Below are positions 20,679 to 33,185 of a stretch of DNA of 64,000 bases, in pieces; the stretch's first letter is position 1; each line of letters opens with the position of its first letter. A program made the translations under genes and the position numbers. This DNA is from Dipteris shenzhenensis (Eukaryota; Polypodiophyta; Polypodiopsida; Gleicheniales): NCBI GenBank assembly GCA_047967505.1, contig CM106541.1; one strand, 5' to 3'. A model generated the notes under the pieces. It saw only the letters and a program-made list of their open reading frames with translations, was not told the origin of the DNA and searched no databases.

Positions 20679-21817
20679 CTATGAATTTTGTGCAGCATTA
20701 CCATTTTGTGCATCTACATCAATCATCATATTTACCAGTTTATACCAGCTGCTCATCTCATAAAAAACAACATCTCTGCTCACTGTGAACTTAAGAGTAG
20801 AAGGGTTATAGCATCTATACCCTTTTTGCTGCAGAGAATAACCAATAAAGATGCACTTCTCAGCTTTTGGATCCAACTTGGACCTCAACTCATCTGGCAC
20901 ATGAACATAGGCAATGCAACCAAAAATTTTCAAATGAGAAATGTCTGGTTTCCTACCAGTATACATCTCCTCTGGCATCATGCCATGTATTGCTGCAGTG
21001 GGAGTCCTGTTCATTATGTAAACTGCTGTAGCAACTGCTTCAGCCCAATAATAATCTGGTAGATATTTTTCATTTAGCATGGCTCGAGATACCTCTCCAA
21101 TATGCCTGTTTTTCCTTTCTACAAGTCCATTTTGCTGTGGGGTATGACTGCATGAATATTGCTGCTTTATGCCATGCTCCTGCAGGAACCTTGCAAACTC
21201 ATTTGAGAGGTACTCTCCCCCTCCATCTGACCTTAGGCGTTTTATTTGCATGCCTGTTTCTTTTTCAGCCATAGCTTTAAAAGTTTTGAAATGCCCAAAC
21301 ACTTCACTTTTCTTTTTCATAAAATGCACCCAAACTTTTCTGCTATAGTCATCAATAAAAGTGACAAAATAATGACAGCCTCCAATGGATGTAGCTTTAG
21401 TAGTCCACACATCGGAGTGGATTAATTCCAATGGCTTCTTGCTCTCTTGAACATGCCTAGGAAATGGTTTCCTTGCTTGTTTTCCAAATTGACAGGCTTC
21501 ACATAACTTATGCATTTCTGCAACCTTGAATTTAGGCAATCCTGCAATAATATTTTGGGCCTGCATCAATTTTAGTCGCTGAACATTAACATGACCAATG
21601 CATTTATGCTAGATATCAATATCTGCAACTACACCGTCCCATGTGCAAACATTGTTGCACTCAATTCAGGCATGTCCACATCCAGCGTAAACATCCTGCC
21701 CTTCTTCTTTCCTTTTGGTATCAAGCGACCGTTATTTTTCATATCCTCAACAAAGCATCCATGAGGATTAAATCTGACCTGCAAGCCCTGCTCAACCATT
21801 TGACCAACAGAAACCAA
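20679..21817 (-). pseudogene. Copia-1 GAG-pre-integrase and integrase
   Basis: Integrase joins cDNA to the genome. 21569-20679 is one 296-codon frame. It has the start of the zinc-binding end (LCEACQFGKQARKPF), then the D-D-E core: HSDVW, LRSDGGGEYLSNEF and LVERKNRHI, then WAEAVATAVYIMNRTPT and IFGCIAYVHVP. 21817-21629 carries the preceding GAG-pre-integrase part and is separated by a TAG near 21610. The D, D and E residues are all visible, so this is the best-preserved integrase in the window. Confidence 0.92.
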
Positions 21818-21874
21818 GTTCTTGGTGATGTTCGGGACATAAAATACATCAGACAGGTATTTCTTTTTCCCATC

Positions 21875-22153
21875 CTACATAGACAAAGGAATTTTACCAA
21901 TCTGCACAATAGGATGTGCAGTATCATCACCAGTCTCCACAAATCCTGGTTTTTCCATTTTCCTTGCATCCTGCATCCATTCTGCATGACCTGTCATGTG
22001 GTTTGACGCACTTGAGTCAACATACCACACATCATTTCGTTCTTCTGCACTTGTCACAGAATTGGTCATGTGCTGCACCATAAATAGATGCTCATTTCTA
22101 TCATCACCCTTGTCTGCTAGAAGATGCATAATTGTCTTGCTGCAATTTTCCAT
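21875..22153 (-). pseudogene. Copia-1 aspartic protease
   Basis: WYVDSSASNHMT is the retroelement protease active site. The usual D-S/T-G-A triad reads D-S-S-A, with Gly changed to Ser, so the enzyme is probably inactive. The frame ends at a stop near 21875 before the GAG-pre-integrase part. Confidence 0.85.
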
Positions 22154-22987
22154 TCATAATGTCATTCTGCTTTTTGTAGTAGTCTTTAGCCATATGACCC
22201 ATTTTACCGTAGTAGTAGCATTCAACATTGCTATTTGCATTTTGGCCTCTCTGCCATCCACCACGGCCTCTTTGGCTCCCCCTACCTCTAGAGTTACCAC
22301 GTCCTCCATAGGACTGGTTTTCTTGAGTTTGCTGCATATTCTAATTTCTACCACGTCCTCCAAATCGGCCTCCTCTACCTCTGCCTCTACCTCTTCCAGC
22401 ATTTGAGTAGAAGACATTTTCTTTTGGAGTTCCGCCTGAAGAAGATGCACCCCCATTTCTTTGCTCTTCAGAAATTAGAAGAGCAAACAACTCCTCAAAA
22501 TCAGGAAATTTTTCACGGACTGCAATGGATGTCCGGAACTGTGCATAATCCTTTCCTAGACCATTCAAGGTCACAGAAACTAGATCATCATCTTCTAGTC
22601 ATTGATGCTCATATTTTCTCTCTGCACATTATGCAACTCCTACTTGAGCTGCATTTTCCTGGCTTGTGTATTTGTGGTGTACATTTTTGCCAAGGTATCC
22701 CATGCCTCCTTTGGCGTACTTGCATCCTAAATATGCACCATCATAGAATCCGAAATAATGATAGAAAGCCAGTACATAACTTTTCTGGCTCTCTCATGCC
22801 ATTCTTTAAATGCCTGCATTTCCTGTTGATTGGGAACATTAGGAAGAACTTGTTCCTCTTCATTTCTTATAATGAACTCCCAATAGCCTTTTTCCATAAG
22901 GAAATTCGTCATTCTAAACTTCCATGCTTGGAAGTTGTTCTTGTCAAGCTTTTCAGTGACAATCTATGAAAGAGAATCAGACGCCAT
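22104..22987 (-). pseudogene. Copia-1 Gag
   Basis: The presumed start is ATG at 22985-22987, with a TAG eight codons later. The gag-like stretch KLDKNNFQAWKFRMTNFLME and DASTPKEAWDTLAKMYTTNT follow in other frames. LSLP-type C-terminal sequence ends in RGRGRGRGG repeats (about 22410-22370) and a zinc knuckle near 22200-22160 that reads CYYYGKMGHMAKDY. Two of its three cysteines are Tyr. Many stops. Confidence 0.85.
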
Positions 22988-23496
22988 TATAGAACACTGC
23001 AAAATATTCTGTCACTGCAAAAAACACAGCTTTTGCCTCACATGGGCAGATTTGCAAAACTGACGAAAGTGGTATTTGACCACACAGTCACTTCCTAGTG
23101 ATGATTTTGCATCAACAAGCAATAAGGATGATTTTGCAACTCCCAATATCTCTGCGCACAGGCATACGATGCAATTTCTACAACAACTTTTCACAGACCA
23201 GCAGAGCAGTGGTTGCACAACAAAAACGAGGCCTTTTTCTGAGTGCCTGCGAAGAACTTCCGCCTTCAAAACGGGCCCTAAAATGGCCTCTAGGGCTTCG
23301 CCTTTATCCCGCAGCATATACTACCCTCTCACCACACCACGAAGGGCGTCTCAATCTGAAACAGTGCACTCTCGCACTTCCAGCTATGCTACCTGCAGAG
23401 ATTTGCTCCCAAACTCGAAAAAGGAAAGCAACACTGGTCCTCTTACTAGGACACCACGAACTTGGTTTGCTTTCTTGAGCTCCTTACCACGAACAA
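22988..23496 (-). other. Copia-1 leader between PBS and gag
   Basis: About 0.5 kb without a recognised protein. Open frames here are not supported. Confidence 0.6.
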
Positions 23497-23509
23497 GGCT
23501 CTGGTACCA
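23497..23509 (-). promoter_or_regulatory. Copia-1 primer binding site
   Basis: Minus strand TGGTACCAGAGCC directly after the 5' LTR. It differs by one base from the iMet-type site TGGTATCAGAGCC. Confidence 0.88.
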
Positions 23510-23862
23510 TGTGAAGATAGTGGGAGAGAGGGAAGGAGTCTCACTTGCAGCTTTCTCACATACACAATGGGGGAATACACACAAAGGTGGAGGCTGAAAA
23601 TAGTTTTCCTCTTCTTAGTTGTGAAAGCCAAAAAGAACTCTAGTACAAAGAAATAGAAGAACCCTATATGTGGGTCTCAAACCAAACTCAACTAACTAAG
23701 GTGGCATACTAACTGAGCCATGAACTAGTGCAGATAAGGATAGCTATCATCCAACTATTATTTGTGGGCGATGTACCAACCGCATCTGTAGCTAACAAGT
23801 CGGTGACATAAATGCACAATGGTCACCCTAGCATATCGCGAGTGGAGCTCTATATCTCAGCA
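23510..23862 (-). repeat. Copia-1 5' LTR
   Basis: 353 bp, in element orientation TGCTGAGATATAGAGC to CTATCTTCACA, followed by the TSD ATTCC at 23863-23867. Confidence 0.93.
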
Positions 23863-24160
23863 ATTCCTTGATGGCACGCTCATTCTTGTAAAGCCACCTA
23901 GCTAGTACTTTGATTTCCCCCTTCCCTCCCTTTCAAATAAAGCACAGCCCTCTTCCCTTGATGTCTCCATCTTTACATTCCTCCTCCCATCATGTACATG
24001 CTCTTCTTTCCCCTCTCTCTCTCCCTTTGTGCCATAATCTTCCTCTTCATTCCCTCCCCTCTTAGTCTCTTTTTCCCCAGGTTAACGCTTCTCCCCTCAT
24101 GTTCCCTATTCCTCTATGGCCCTCGAGTGTCACCATACCTATCCTCTAGTAAAATCTAGA
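23863..24160 (+). repeat. LTR-like terminal sequence, left copy, part 2
   Basis: Continues the sequence interrupted by copia-1. TTGATGG...CTCATTCTTGTAAAGCCACC through GGCCCTCGAGTGTCACCAT matches the reverse complement of about 33472-33195. Homology fades after about 24150. Confidence 0.85.
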
Positions 24161-26279
24161 AGGTTTGCAGCATCGCTTTGAGCAAGTATATGAGGGGGAA
24201 GGGGGGGGGGAGATTTGAGGGAGGGAGAAGCTAAGAGAGAGAGAGATGAGGGGGATAGATGACTGAATGGAGGGGAGGGGCTAAGTGAGTGTGCATAATA
24301 GGGTCGAGAGCACTATATCTCTCATCATAAGTCTCTCAACTGTATTCTTCAAGGTTGCCAACATCTTCTTCTGCAATATCGTGCCCAAGACTCTACTTGC
24401 AAATTCGATGGAGAGGTGTGCCAACTCACCTGGCAGCATCACAACAAAAATGAAAGTTAGAACAATACATTTTTGATGTGGAAGCCAAGCTTCAAGGCCG
24501 ACACACAGTTGTTATCCTTGTCACTTAATCTAGATTAGCATTAATAAAATCTTGGCATTTTCAAGGCAATTAGTGTTTGTAAATTTTATCAAGTGTTTAT
24601 ACAAGTAATTCTCATGAAATCTACATCCATATGGAGGATTAAGATGAAGCATGTCTAAAATATATCCTGAATTAGATAACATGCTTTTCGACTATCCCAA
24701 AATAGAGGGTGTTATAAGCAAATGGTGATCAATTTACAAAGAACTCCCTTCTCAAGTAGTGACAAAAATTTGTGGATAGCCATATTGCATGCTGCATATC
24801 TTCCGATACATAAGGACTCACATTTTGACTTGAACTGAGAAGTTGTGGATGTATGGACAAGCTATAATTTTTCTTTTGGTTTGGGCTTGTAGTAGAATAT
24901 CATCCAAGATAGGCTGAGTAATAGGTAAGCCACCCATGAGACTATAATCTTGCACAAGACCAAGCCAAAAGCCCAAAGTGATCATCTGAGAGCATGTCAG
25001 ATTACATAGAAAGCTTCCTCACCTGATCGGTTGGGCGTACTTACACTTCATCATCTTTGTCATATTTATCTTTGCTAGGTAAAAGATAATGATGTCTAGG
25101 AAGTGCCCAACTGCTACAGATCGGTGCCTAATAAAGGATATACATTTCCAATCCATGCAAAATTCCAAGCGAAAAACCTTATACTAAACTTTCAGAAAAT
25201 TTGAAGCAAACATAAATGGAGGAATTCAAACTAATAGCTGCAACGGAGCTAATGTCTTATGCAAATTGAAAGAGTGCACTGCTGATGTCCTTGCTAATGT
25301 ATATATGAATTGTATATGCACTGCTGATCTTCTAGCGAAGCGTATATACGAATACACAGTGTCTTGGTAAGTGTTTGCCACAAAGATTTAGACCGGCAGC
25401 AAAAAGTGGGTCATTCAAGATGAAAAACAAAGTCACCAAAGTCATGTAATCTCATGGTGTAAGACAAGTAGTACAAAAGTGTAAGGCTTTCTCACTCTAG
25501 ATCATGATTTTGCAAGTATCCTTATCCTATAGATTCGTCGAACTATCTTTTAAGCTAATGACATTAGAAGCAAAACTTTTCCACTACTCCACACACATAA
25601 TGATCTCATCTTTGTTGCTCTAGATTGTGCTTTTGGCACTTGCTACCATAGGGTTAACAACTCCCCTAGTGCAATTTGATTACCTATCCTTGGGTTATGC
25701 TTGATTTTGCAATCAATGTTGTGATGCGATTGCTATTGCCGAATGGTTGTGGTGGTAAAGTTGGTGTCAATGATAGATTGGTCCAGCTTATGATCAAGCT
25801 TTTACTTGTAATTCTTAAACTCCATAGTATGTTTGCTCAGTACTAAGAAGCCAATGTCAATCAGTTCACTAGCTTTGCATACTTCACTACCATTAACGCA
25901 TGAAGGATTGCCAAATCACTATCAAAGACTTGACCTTCTAATGTGGCATTATCCACTTTTATTCCCAGGTCGCAGTCAAAGTTCCACACCATAGCTTTCA
26001 ATGAAAGCCTTGTTAGTATCATTGACCCCATTCAATAACTGCCATGAGGATCAATACATCCACCACTTCTAGTTCTTCATCCTAGATTGGTGGGTTTAAT
26101 TGTATCATTAGTGCATCCACATTTGGTAACATTGGATGTGTTGTCTTGCAATCATCAATTTTGGCCAATGTTTGTATCCAATTGTTGATGTCACTCTGGC
26201 TATCAATAATATTTTATGTGCTTGAGCTCTTTCAATGCTAAAAGATGCATGGCTAGTGGCTGCGGTGGAAGAAGTGTCA
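24161..26279. other. Region without recognisable genes
   Basis: Starts with a G/A-rich stretch (about 24190-24255). After that I can support no coding region or repeat. It is plausibly internal sequence of a decayed LTR element, since a gypsy-like protease fragment follows on the minus strand. Confidence 0.4.
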
Positions 26280-26516
26280 TCAATATTTTTGGGTATAGTG
26301 GGCTTGATTTCCCCACTTCCTTAGACTTATTTTGACAACAATATCTCTATTCTGGATTGTGATCCTATATGTGCCCCAATCATGGATCCATGTCCTTCCC
26401 AATAGTATTTGGTATGTAGATGCTCCTTTCGGAAGATCCAATATCGTGAATTGTACTATGAACCTGACTCCAGTCCCTTTAGTTGGCACATTGTCAACAT
26501 TTCCCAATGGCTTCAT
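26280..26516 (-). pseudogene. Ty3/gypsy-like protease/pol linker fragment
   Basis: A 78-codon frame contains FTILDLPKGASTYQILLGRT and WIHDWGTYRITIQN. The ILLGRxWIHxxG block is the characteristic C-terminal half of plant Ty3/gypsy aspartic proteases. The active-site DTG half is not seen upstream, and no RT follows within about 2 kb. It is an isolated relic that could belong with the gag relic at 30.4-30.9 kb on the same strand. Confidence 0.6.
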
Positions 26517-27018
26517 CTCTATGTGGTCGACTAGGTGTATGTTGAATGTGGGATTCCGTATTGGTGGTAGCTCCGTTTGTCATAGAGATCTTTTTTCAAA
26601 ATGTTTACTCTTGCCACACCATCCATTATTGTAGGGTACTAGACAAATGCTTTATGCTCTAGCAAGATGGTTACATTTTTTATTTCATCCCTAGCACCAA
26701 ATTTGATGAGGATAACTTTGCCTTTCTCTTTGAGTGATGAGGGACCTTGTGCAGATTCAATCCTTCTCTTAAAACTTTCCCACATGGTAGGGTCATTTCT
26801 CAATAGCATTCCAATTGAGATTGTGACCTAATAGCTAATGCAGGGCATTTCAATTGGAGATGTGCATATACATCTATTCACTTCTGGTTGGTGACTTGTT
26901 CAATCATTTTGTCTACACTTGGTGGGCATCTCGTACGCATTGGTATCCTAGAAGTTGCTTCTACTATCTTGTCTACCTCATATTGCTCTTGTTCCTATAT
27001 TACCCATGGCTTTAGGGT

Positions 27019-27490
27019 TTGATACCAAGCTTTCTCAAGTTCATCATTGGGGTAGAATTCTCTTGCCTTTTGTGTAGCATTAGTGATAGATGTACTTGGT
27101 GCTGCTTCACTTTGTCTCTCAGGACTAGCAAGACTCACAAGGCTCATTTTGTACCTTCAAATCCCCCCATATGGGTGGAATTCTTGGACCTACCTCAATT
27201 GGTATTCCCACATATTGAGACACTTTTCTCTCTGCTAGGCTAGTTTCCATGTCTTGAAGCTAAAAATTCTATCAATCAAATCCTCTTGCCTATGTCTTAT
27301 TGGCACTAGCTATTAATCCTCTAAGTGCCATCCAAGTAGTTGATGGTGATAGCTATTAATTGATTCAAAATTTATCTTGTAGGAATATTCCAAATTCGTG
27401 TTTTGTGTGTGGCCTTGGAGGACACTTTATTCGGGACTACCCTCTAGGGAGAATTGTAGGTATGCAGTGCAAAAGAAGGAACAGGAAGTT
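27019..27490 (+). pseudogene. LINE ORF1 relic (RNA-binding and CCHC)
   Basis: Decayed plant L1-type ORF1. PIWVEFLDLPQLVFPHIETL (about 27165-27225) matches the PxWVxxxxLP block of the DUF4283-type domain. After a frame change, LSCRNIPNSCFVCGLGGHFI plus RDYP (about 27378-27450) is the terminal zinc knuckle. Its last Cys is Tyr. Several frameshifts and stops. Confidence 0.65.
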
Positions 27491-27959
27491 CAATATGGGA
27501 TCAAGGTTTTAGTCAAGGACTTCCTTGAAAATGGAATGGCTGCTCAAGTCAAGGAAAATGATTAGAACTAGCGAGAAAGGGAAGTTAATAGAAAATAGTA
27601 ATGTTTTTTAAGTGTTGAGAGACGAAGGTATGGAGTCTAGGAGCTCTAATGAGGAAGAAGTAGAGGAGGTTTTACCCAAATAGACATTTGAAGTGTAGTT
27701 ACTCAAAGCTTACAAGGCCAATGCAAAAAAAGGGGAACCCACTTTACTATAGTCCAAGGCACAAGAACTGTCCAAGCATAGAAAAAAAGAATAGCAAACA
27801 AAAACGTGTAAGTTAAGTATTGGTCTAAATGAGTTTACTAATTTAGAGAAAATAAGGATGTCAAGAGGCTTTGTGGTGTCTCCCCATCAAAGTCCCATAC
27901 AATTTAAGAAAAAAAGGAGCAAAATTAGATAGTAGAAATGTAGCACACAACCCAAGATA

Positions 27960-28900
27960 ACTTCACTTTCCTTAGCATTAATATGCAAGGATTGACTAAT
28001 GATTTGAAACCAACCATCTCTTTAGAAGGTGGTTGAGAAGTATGGCTCTTAGACCCAATCTTTTGGAATTACAATAGGTGAGGTAGTAGGTTAAAAGCTT
28101 AGATGGAAGCTAAAATAGGTAGACAATAAAAGAAAACGGTTCATTATAGAGCATGATGAGGGTAGAGGGGCCTAGTCCTAGGAATCACAAACCACTTGGA
28201 AGATTATATTTGTAGCTCTTTCTATTTTGGTGAATAATAGAATATGGGTGAATTTTTACATCAGAATTTAACATGTGAAATTTTATTTATCCATGCTCGT
28301 AATTCAATTAGAGACAGAACTTTGTTTTGGGATACTTATCCCTTTAGGGAGTATATTGCTATCATGGGAGATGAGTGGGAGATTTCAACATGGTTGAAGG
28401 TTGGAATGATAGATGGCTAGGACTGCAGAGTGTCATTCAAGGAAGGGATGCAATGGGACTCATAGATGTGTCAGGGAATAACTCCTTCACATGGAGCAAC
28501 AATTAGGTTGGAGAAAATCATAAAAAGGTAAGGATATATAGAGTATACATGGGTAAAGCCATTCTTCATGAATTTTAACTATGTAGTAGTAGCTCTCTAG
28601 CTTCCATCCCATTCTTAGACCATAATACCATTATGATGATCTTAGAGAGAGGAGAGGTTAGAAAATCTAGGAAGTTAGGTCATGGTTCTCAATGCCAATC
28701 CTTTCTTCTTTTATACTCTCTTATGTTTAGACTAAGATCAAGAGGATATGGCATGCAACTTTTAGGTGGATAGCTAATCTATATGATGATTGGGTTAGAT
28801 TGATTGACTTAAGTAAATTTTTGTGGGGTGGTGAGATAAGGAGAAAGGTAGATAAGGTCCAATGGAATTTGTACTTACAATTCCAAAGCACATGGAACAC
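27960..28900 (+). pseudogene. LINE ORF2 endonuclease relic
   Basis: Weak remnants of the APE-type endonuclease: an N-terminal FLSINMQGLTNDLK (about 27975), then GDFNMVEGWNDR near 28380 (the GDFN catalytic block), then LIDVSGNNSFTWSNN near 28460-28505 with the FTWSN block, then VRIYRVYMG. The order and spacing fit L1 endonuclease. No reverse transcriptase was found downstream. The inferred element is 5' of ORF2 only, truncated. Confidence 0.6.
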
Positions 28901-29740
28901 ACTATTCAAAATTTTTGGACTTGTGTAAAGTCCAATTTGAGAAATGGACTAAAAAACAGTCTAAAAATTTTGCATATACTAGTAATGTTGTTTTTCGAAC
29001 TAAATTTGACAACTCAAAACAAAAGATTTGATGATTAAGTACTAAGAACATCAATGCATAACCAAATCTCTTACAAAGGCCATCTACATAAACATCTTCA
29101 TAACTTCTTATGAATTGAGCTACTATCACCTAAGAACATCAATAGATGACCAATTCTCTTAAAAAGGTGGTGTAAATAAACACCTTATGTATAAGCGGTG
29201 TGCACACACCTTTATGACCATTTCTTTTAGAAAGGTGGTGTACATAAACCCCTTAGAAAGGTAGTGTACATAAATCCTTTCATGTGTAAGTGGTGTACAT
29301 ATACACCTCACTTGGTATTAAAAAACACCCTTAACTATAAAAATACATTGACATAAAGTTTAAAATGCACCATTAAGTATAAAATGGACCTCATAAACAA
29401 TCTTTATACACAATAATGAGAGTAAAGAAATAAAAAAAGTAGTTAACTTTTTATTAAATATTCACTTTACATAGAAGTTCAAAACTTGTGAAGTTCAAAA
29501 CTTGTGATTACAAAGCCATCAACCATCATGTTCCTCAATACCAATGTCCTGAATGCCAAGCCCTTGACTACCAGGGTCCTGACTAATAGGCTACTCTAAG
29601 ACAGTACCAATGTCCTCAATGCACCCTTGACTACCAAGGTCTTGACTAATAGGCTGCTCTAAGACTAGAGTCTCAATAGCAAGGTCCTTAGTAGTTTGCT
29701 CTTCAGTTCCAAGCACCTGACTCGTAGGCTGCTCTGGAGT
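28901..29740. other. AT-rich sequence with short degenerate repeats
   Basis: About 29155-29325 carries repeats of AAAGGTGGTGTACATAAACACC-like words. 29474-29505 has two copies of GAAGTTCAAAACTTGTG. About 29545-29690 has two roughly 80-bp diverged copies of GACTACCAAGGTCCTGACTAATAGGCT-like sequence. No gene is supported. Confidence 0.55.
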
Positions 29741-30364
29741 CTATAAGGTCATGGTTGAAGAACCATCTATGCCTCCTGGTAACTCCTCCTCGTGATGCTT
29801 TGCCTCGTCCATACCTTCTTTGGGTAAGGCTTCCTTGCTTGATCCACTTGCATGTCCTTTACCCCAGATCAAGGGTGCCTTCCTCACTTTTAATTTCAAG
29901 GGAAGTGCTTCGACCTCTTTAGCCTTACCTTTTCCTACGACGTGTTGTACTACTACTTCTTGCAGCCGTGGGTCTTCTCGTATGATGAGTGGAACCTCCT
30001 TGATTCTAGTTGACAATTGATCACCCTTATTCTTTGTGTAGATTTCTTCTTGGCGTAAGTCATTGGATTCAAAGCTTTCATCCTCATCATTACCCTCAGA
30101 CTCACTACCCTCATCTTCGACATTTTCCTCACTACCCTCTTCTTTGACATTTTCCTCTTCAAAGAAGGTAGTGCAACTATAATACGTGTCAAAGAACTCA
30201 ATCTGATGGGGGGTATCAATGACATTTACATTTCTATCTTGGCATAGCAATTTCTTAATAGCAAAACCCATTCGATACAATGCTACTTCCCACCCATCAT
30301 TCAATAAATTCTTTGTCATCTCTAGTATCACATCAGGATGCATCGGCTTTCTGTAATCCACCAT
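29741..30364 (-). pseudogene. Acidic 207-codon ORF, unknown
   Basis: An open frame with a strongly acidic stretch (about residues 70-110, many Glu/Asp with repeated EGSE) and a Lys/basic C-terminal third. I do not recognise it. It lies directly 3' of the gypsy Gag relic on the same strand and may be part of the same old element (for example a region between gag and pol). No motif proves this. Confidence 0.35.
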
Positions 30365-30910
30365 TGCTGCTTAACCTTATTATCCTCAAAGTAATGAAGC
30401 TCGAGAGTCCTTAAAGGAATTTTGATTAGATTGCCACCACCCCTGCATAAGAAGCACAATAAGAAAGGCTGCAAGACTTGAATGGCAAAGTCATATAAAT
30501 GCAAGTCTATTCTTTGTCCTCCTGCATGGCAATTAAATGGTGTAGGAGCATGGCTGCTCAATCCACATATCGATGCACCATCTCACCTTCTGACTGCTTC
30601 AAGTTTGCCACCTGTAGGTACACATTCTCCGACTCCTCTTCTTTATTGAAATACTCAATCATCACTGCTGTCAACCTTGGCTAGCTTCGGTGAATGTCGT
30701 TGGCCTACTTCTCATACCACACGAGCCAAACCCTCTAGAAATGTGGGAAGAACCAACAACCATCTATCTTCAGTAAGAAAGTTGAGAGAAACACAATGGC
30801 ACTTGAAGGCCACAAGATACTCATTTGGATTTTCTTCAACCTATCCACAGAACATGGGAATGTCAGCCATGCTTGGAAAATGGAAAAGAGAGAGATGAAA
30901 TGAGGCTTAT
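30365..30910 (-). pseudogene. Ty3/gypsy-type Gag relic
   Basis: Reading down from about 30880: ADIPMFCG, VEENPNEYLVAFKCHCVSLN, FLTEDRWLLVLPTFLEGLAR, then a stop. In another frame from about 30650 come MIEYFNKEEESENVYLQVAN and LKQSEGEMVHRYVD. This is the plant gypsy capsid block (F-x-G...W...LPxxLxGxAR...L..LKQxxGExVxxY). Several stops and frameshifts break it. Confidence 0.65.
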
Positions 30911-31515
30911 CTATTGGAAAACAATGGAAAGAGGTAGCTTAAACTGAAAATCAAGTGAAGATACCTCCACAAAGCACACATAGGCAGGGTAGGGTGTGAT
31001 TGGTGTATTGTGAAATACTACACGAGAAGAATCTTCAACATAGAATAGTCCATAGACAATTTTAAAAGGACCAATCCTCATGATATCGCATCCATCTTTA
31101 CAAGAAAGTGTTAGAGACACAGCAGTGCATGAGGTTGTTCATCAAGGAAAACAAGAATGCCATGACAAATGTCAACAGTTGGAGAGCTTGTACATGACCT
31201 TTAGCTTCTTCTAGTTCTTGTAATTGCCATGCTATTTCTTCAAGGGGTGTGTGGTCTAGCATCCTTCTTTTGAGCAATGTCCTTGAGGACATTTCTGATG
31301 ATCTTCTAAAGTCGGCAAACTCGTATCAAATATGCCCAACACTTAGTTTCATCATCACCACAACCTTTGCATTCCTTACAAATGATCACCCTCATTTGTG
31401 GCTTGCGACTTTGTTGGGGCAGTGCTTCCGCTTGTTTCATGTGTGATTGAAGTACAAGCTTCATGTGCTAAGAAATTAGCAACTAGATTTTAAGCTCGAG
31501 GGATATGCTGAATTT
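30911..31515. other. Unresolved sequence
   Basis: No family features seen. It lies between an RNase H relic and the Gag relic on the same strand, an order opposite to that within one gypsy element. Confidence 0.35.
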
Positions 31516-31940
31516 TTACCTCTTCAAATTGTTGGCAAAGTTCCAATGCTTGTTGATGTCATGGAACCAAGCCTTCACTCCGCACCTTCCACCTTCCACT
31601 AACTTGATCACACACGAGTTGAGAATCTCCTTGCACCTCAAGTTGCTGGATGCGATGTTCTTGTGCCTTTGTAGTGCAAAAATGAGTGCCGAGTACTCAA
31701 CTTGGTTGCAAGTACTTGCTGGTGCAGACTTGCTATAACAATACACCTCACCCCCTGGTGAAGTGAGCTTCACACCCACATGCCGCCTTGGTCGAAGGTT
31801 TGTATGCGCCATCGAATTGGAGGAGCCAAAATGTCATCACACCAAGACTAAAATCCAGACATCCCAAGTTTCTCAGTAGTTCAAGATAGGTAGAAGGAGA
31901 GGGTGCGGAGAATTCAATACTTGAGCAAGACATTCAGCAC
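31516..31940 (-). pseudogene. RNase H-like relic
   Basis: LQFDGAYKPSTKAA (near 31860) leads, by a frameshift, into HVGVKLTSPGGEVYCYSKSA and CNQVEYSALIFALQ (about 31790-31660). FDGA..., SPGGE, and the N-x-x-E-Y-x-A-L block match the plant-type RNase H domain found in gypsy/retroelement pol and some host proteins. The C-terminal His/Asp end is not recognised. A fragment of an older element. Confidence 0.6.
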
Positions 31941-32680
31941 CAAATAAACTTGCAATCCTTTGCTGATAGTTTATCTTTAGACCAAAAAGAATTACAACTT
32001 GAAGCTCAAAATGAGGCACAAAAGGTTGATTAGGTACAAAGGGATTCGTTGGTCGAAACATTACCAACCATAGCCGAGCCCTAGAAACCTTTGTAATGAG
32101 ATCGAGAAGAAATCATTCAAGACAAGATTATCCACAAGAATTAATAAGCAGATTCGCCAAATCACCCCCCAAGCTTGGGGAGCATCCCACCCTTCAAAGA
32201 ATGTCACCCTTTTAATTACCTCTGATGCAGCAAGTAGCTTGATCACCGCACAATGAGTAGAATCTTAATCAAAGTCCTCCCAATGTATCACTAGTTCTTC
32301 ACCTTGAATCATCCATGATGTATCATCTCACCCGTCGTCTCCTTGAGCCATGTATTGTACAATCAGTTGTTGAAGATCGACATGAAGATCAAGAAAGAGA
32401 TCTCGCCAATTGGTAGCTGTAATGAGCGGAGGACCAAGCATCAAATCCTTGAACTCATCGAGAAGCGACATAAATATCCACCCTCCTCATGTGGCATGCG
32501 TCCAAGGAGTGAACTTGAAAAATTTCAGAATCTATGATCTAGTATCAGATATGAATAGAGAGCACATGAAATGAAGTACTTTTTCTTTTTACAACACAAG
32601 GAAACTCCCTACTATTAGAGAGTTACAGTTCATGAGATTTCACCATATAAGCAATATCATTACACTTTCATCACTTCCTA
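31941..32680. other. Spacer, no gene seen
   Basis: Only short frames without recognisable motifs on either strand. Confidence 0.4.
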
Positions 32681-32684
32681 TTTG

Positions 32685-32800
32685 TTGGCCCATTGGTAAG
32701 TCTTCCTTTTGTGAATGGGGAGGTCTTGGGTTCAATTCCCAATCCTTAATAAAAAGAGAGGAGAGGAGAGGAGAAGAGAAAGAGAAGGAGATAAAGATAG
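32685..32800 (+). mobile_element. tRNA-derived SINE-like element
   Basis: TTGGCCCATTGGTAAG (32685-32700) fits a Pol III A box and GGGTTCAATTCCC (32728-32740) a B box. Their start-to-start spacing of about 43 nt is tRNA-like. Sequence between them does not fold as a tRNA. A GA-rich tail follows at about 32752-32800. Confidence 0.55.
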
Positions 32801-33185
32801 AAGGGGGGGGCGCAAGATCTGTTGCAGATGCACAGCAGCAGTTTTGCATGGCGCCGCACAAAAGATGTGTAAAAGCAATTTTGCAGACGCGACGACCAGA
32901 AGATGCGTGGCACCACACAGAAGATGCACAAGAACCAAGAAGATGTGCAAGAACCACAAGCGGAATGTGCAAAAGCTGAGAAGTCTTGTAGTTGCAGAGA
33001 CGGAGAACTGTGAGCAGAAGACACACAGATTGGAGGTGCAGAAGCAAAGAACCGCACATGGAAGGTGCTACAAAACTACACCCAGACGTAGGCGTAACGA
33101 ATTTTGCACCACTAGCCATGGAGATTTTGATCCCAGTAGCCACACCAGTTCTATTAACTAGAAAAGAATTCGAGACAAGAGGCTA
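32801..33185. other. Unresolved sequence, AGAAGATG-rich
   Basis: ORFs on both strands overlap here. None has a recognised domain. It begins where the inverted LTR-like copy ends and may be its internal side. Confidence 0.35.

Larger units (their letters stand above)
18365..23862 (-). mobile_element. Copia-1: nearly complete Ty1/copia element
   Basis: 5,498 bp on the minus strand with 353-bp LTRs (18365-18717 and 23510-23862), a perfect 5-bp TSD ATTCC (18360-18364 and 23863-23867), PBS, and gag-PR-INT-RT-RNase H in the order typical of Ty1/copia. The LTRs differ at about 16 of 353 positions, mostly transitions, so it is older than the short element at 15 kb. Pol is broken by a handful of stops. 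It sits inside the LTR-like sequence, whose inverted copy at 33.47 kb shows the uninterrupted site. Confidence 0.95.

Noticed and set aside
20103-21062. Plus-strand ORFs inside copia-1
   Set aside because: Antisense to integrase and RT frames that match their families closely.
24285-24476. 63-codon ORF
   Set aside because: No recognisable domain, short, and in a stretch otherwise without coding signs.
32685-32760. A functional tRNA gene
   Set aside because: The A and B boxes are present but no acceptor stem or anticodon arm can be folded. A SINE head is more likely.
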